Below, one piece after another: positions 6,176 to 7,146 of a stretch of DNA of 7,146 nucleotides; position 1 is the first letter of the stretch, and each line of letters begins with the position of its first letter. Location of the stretch: assembly GCA_039029935.1 (NCBI GenBank), contig JBCCFC010000710.1:1-7146 (forward strand), given 5' to 3'. Source of the DNA: G039029935 sp039029935. GTDB taxonomy: Bacteria; Chloroflexota; Anaerolineae; Caldilineales; Caldilineaceae. The position numbers were made by a program, and so were the translations under genes. The notes under the pieces are model-generated. The model made no database searches and had not been told where the DNA came from. It saw nothing but the letters and a program-made list of their open reading frames with translations.

Positions 6176-6262
6176 ATATGCATTAAGTTCATGGCAGCAT
6201 TAACACGAAGGAATAGAGATCAAAGAACGTACGCAAACATGACTGGCAACTTGTTGTGCAAG
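6176..6262. other. Junction region between the VTT gene and the GC-rich decayed segment
   Basis: This 87-bp stretch separates the last codon of the VTT gene from the point where homology-like reading of the dihydrodipicolinate-synthase-type protein stops. It contains a short inverted repeat, CTTG-TTGTG-CAAG, around 6250-6262, but no gene, strong terminator or recognisable transposon end. The minus strand reads LAQQVASHVCVRSLISIPSC to a stop at 6200, with no family resemblance. Confidence 0.4.
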
Positions 6263-6563
6263 ATAAGGTGGCATCAGCATGATCATCGCCGCACCCATCC
6301 TCGACGATCTGGGTCGAGAAATGCGAACAGGTGACGATGCACGGGACCCGCCCGTCCAGATGCTCGAGGCACAGTCGCATAAGCATCGCCCGCTCGTCAT
6401 CGGACAGCAGGAACTGTTCTGAATAGTTCGCCAGAATGCACAGTCCGTCGACGCTCTGATCAACCATGCAATCCAGAACACGTTTCATCCCGTCGGCATC
6501 GACCTCACCTGTTTCGGTGAACGGCGTCGGCGCGACCGGCCACGTTCCGCGATAGGCGCTCAA
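6263..6563 (-). pseudogene. Truncated and frameshifted dihydrodipicolinate synthase/N-acetylneuraminate lyase family gene
   Basis: From TTG at 6563 the minus strand reads LSAYRGTWPVAPTPFTETGEVD and continues with DGMKRVLDCMVDQSVDGLCILANYSEQ, then CIVTCSHFSTQIVED. This is the N-terminal third of a DapA-like (beta/alpha)8 aldolase: the APTPF start, a GxxGxxxxGxxSE-like region here written DGLCILANYSEQ, and the TCSHFST strand. After IVED near 6300 the frame is lost. The adjacent frame continues with GAAMIMLMPPY, the expected next strand, so a deletion of roughly ten codons that is not a multiple of three has occurred. Recognisable sequence ends at 6263, whereas the family is about 290-310 residues. 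The Schiff-base lysine domain is absent, so no active enzyme can be made. The TTG start overlaps the upstream stop as TTGA. Confidence 0.8.
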
Positions 6564-7146
6564 TGGATTGCTCGGTCGAAGGTGGGAATCCGCTCTTCGG
6601 ATGCATCGCATACCAGCATCCGGCCCGGCGTGTGAGTGATGCAGATCGGCGGGCGCGAGGCTTGCAGGACGTTCTGAGGGGTCACGCCGCAGGCCCAATA
6701 GACAGCGACTTCGCCATCATCGAACGACGCTGGCTCGCCCCAATCCGGTGCATCCACGTCCCGGATGCCGATTGCGGCGCCCTCACCCACATGCACCGGC
6801 GCGCCATGCGCGTGATCGAATCCCTCGGTAATCGCGATAACTTGATCGACCTGGCTTTTCGGAATCGGACGCATGGACACAACCATTTCGCCGGAAAAGG
6901 CTCCTACTGGCTTCAGTGCAAGATTGGTGCGGTACATCGGCACCGTTTTGTTTGCCTCGATGTGTTTCATCCGGATGCCGGCATCGGCCAACGTCCGCTC
7001 GAAGGTAAATGAGCAGCCCAGCGCGAAGGCGACCATCTGGTCGGTCCATAGATCCGAGATATCGTGCGTCGCCGTCTCCAGCGCTCCGTCGCGATACACG
7101 TTATAACTGGGTACATCCGTTCGGATGTCGATATCCCCCAGCATCG
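6560..7146 (-). CDS. DUF1445 putative hydro-lyase / D-glutamate cyclase-like protein, N-terminus outside the window
   Basis: The window holds 194 or more C-terminal residues ending at the TGA at 6562-6560. Counting from the Met at 7144, recognisable conserved stretches are DIRTDVPSYNVYRDG (6-20), VAFALGCSFTFE (38-49), VPMYRTN (68-74), MVVSMRPIP (87-95), HGAPVHVGEGAAIGI (113-127), YWACGVTPQNV (149-159) and ITHTPGRMLV (169-178). They match the DUF1445 family, annotated as putative hydro-lyase; the mammalian relative cyclises D-glutamate to 5-oxo-D-proline. Full-length members are about 260-270 residues, so some 70-80 residues should lie to the right of the window; the internal Met at 7144 is unlikely to be the start. 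The C-terminus looks complete. It is translationally coupled to the DapA-like pseudogene. The DNA is GC-richer than the genes to the left. Confidence 0.85.
   Translation of the reverse strand, partial: MLGDIDIRTDVPSYNVYRDGALETATHDISDLWTDQMVAFALGCSFTFERTLADAGIRMKHIEANKTVPMYRTNLALKPVGAFSGEMVVSMRPIPKSQVDQVIAITEGFDHAHGAPVHVGEGAAIGIRDVDAPDWGEPASFDDGEVAVYWACGVTPQNVLQASRPPICITHTPGRMLVCDASEERIPTFDRAIH

Noticed and set aside
6563..7012. 149-codon plus-strand ORF
   Set aside because: Lies opposite the well-supported DUF1445 gene; no family resemblance, typical antisense shadow in GC-rich DNA.

Overview
The window reads as bacterial chromosome. Most of it (about 1-6180) has moderate base composition and protein features that suggest a Chloroflexota-type organism. 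These include the RsmA sequence and a large membrane glycosyltransferase-like protein ending in two beta-sandwich repeats, a layout I associate with that phylum. The assignment is an inference from protein style, not from a marker search.

Layout. Positions 1-2672 hold a minus-strand cluster read right to left: a TetR-family regulator, an NAD-dependent sugar dehydrogenase/epimerase resembling uronate dehydrogenase, the 16S rRNA dimethyltransferase RsmA, and the first 14 codons of a further gene (possibly greA) with its own promoter. The regulator and dehydrogenase overlap by 8 nt, and a perfect-consensus sigma70/sigmaA promoter lies just upstream of the regulator. RsmA follows 60 bp later and may be co-transcribed. 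Positions 2843-5413 hold an 856-residue polytopic membrane protein of the GT-C/DUF2142 type, also on the minus strand, followed by a 16-bp perfect hairpin. Position 5624 begins a divergent plus-strand gene for a small DedA/VTT-family membrane protein, preceded by a possible 17-codon leader ORF. From about 6263 to the right edge the DNA becomes GC-richer and carries, on the minus strand, the 3' part of a DUF1445/D-glutamate-cyclase-like gene overlapping (TTGA) a frameshifted, truncated dihydrodipicolinate-synthase-family gene.

The most unusual feature is in the membrane protein gene. Two unrelated repeat-like insertions sit in frame in its inter-helix regions. One is a perfect tandem duplication of a 90-nt, highly palindromic unit (30 codons each). 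The other is a roughly 135-nt segment bounded by imperfect inverted repeats. Both look like selfish or intergenic palindromic elements that became protein-coding. The second notable feature is the compositional break and gene decay near 6180-6300, which suggests a transferred and eroding segment or an assembly join.

I see no CRISPR array, tRNA, rRNA, intact transposase or recognisable defence system. No complete new system can be claimed from this window.
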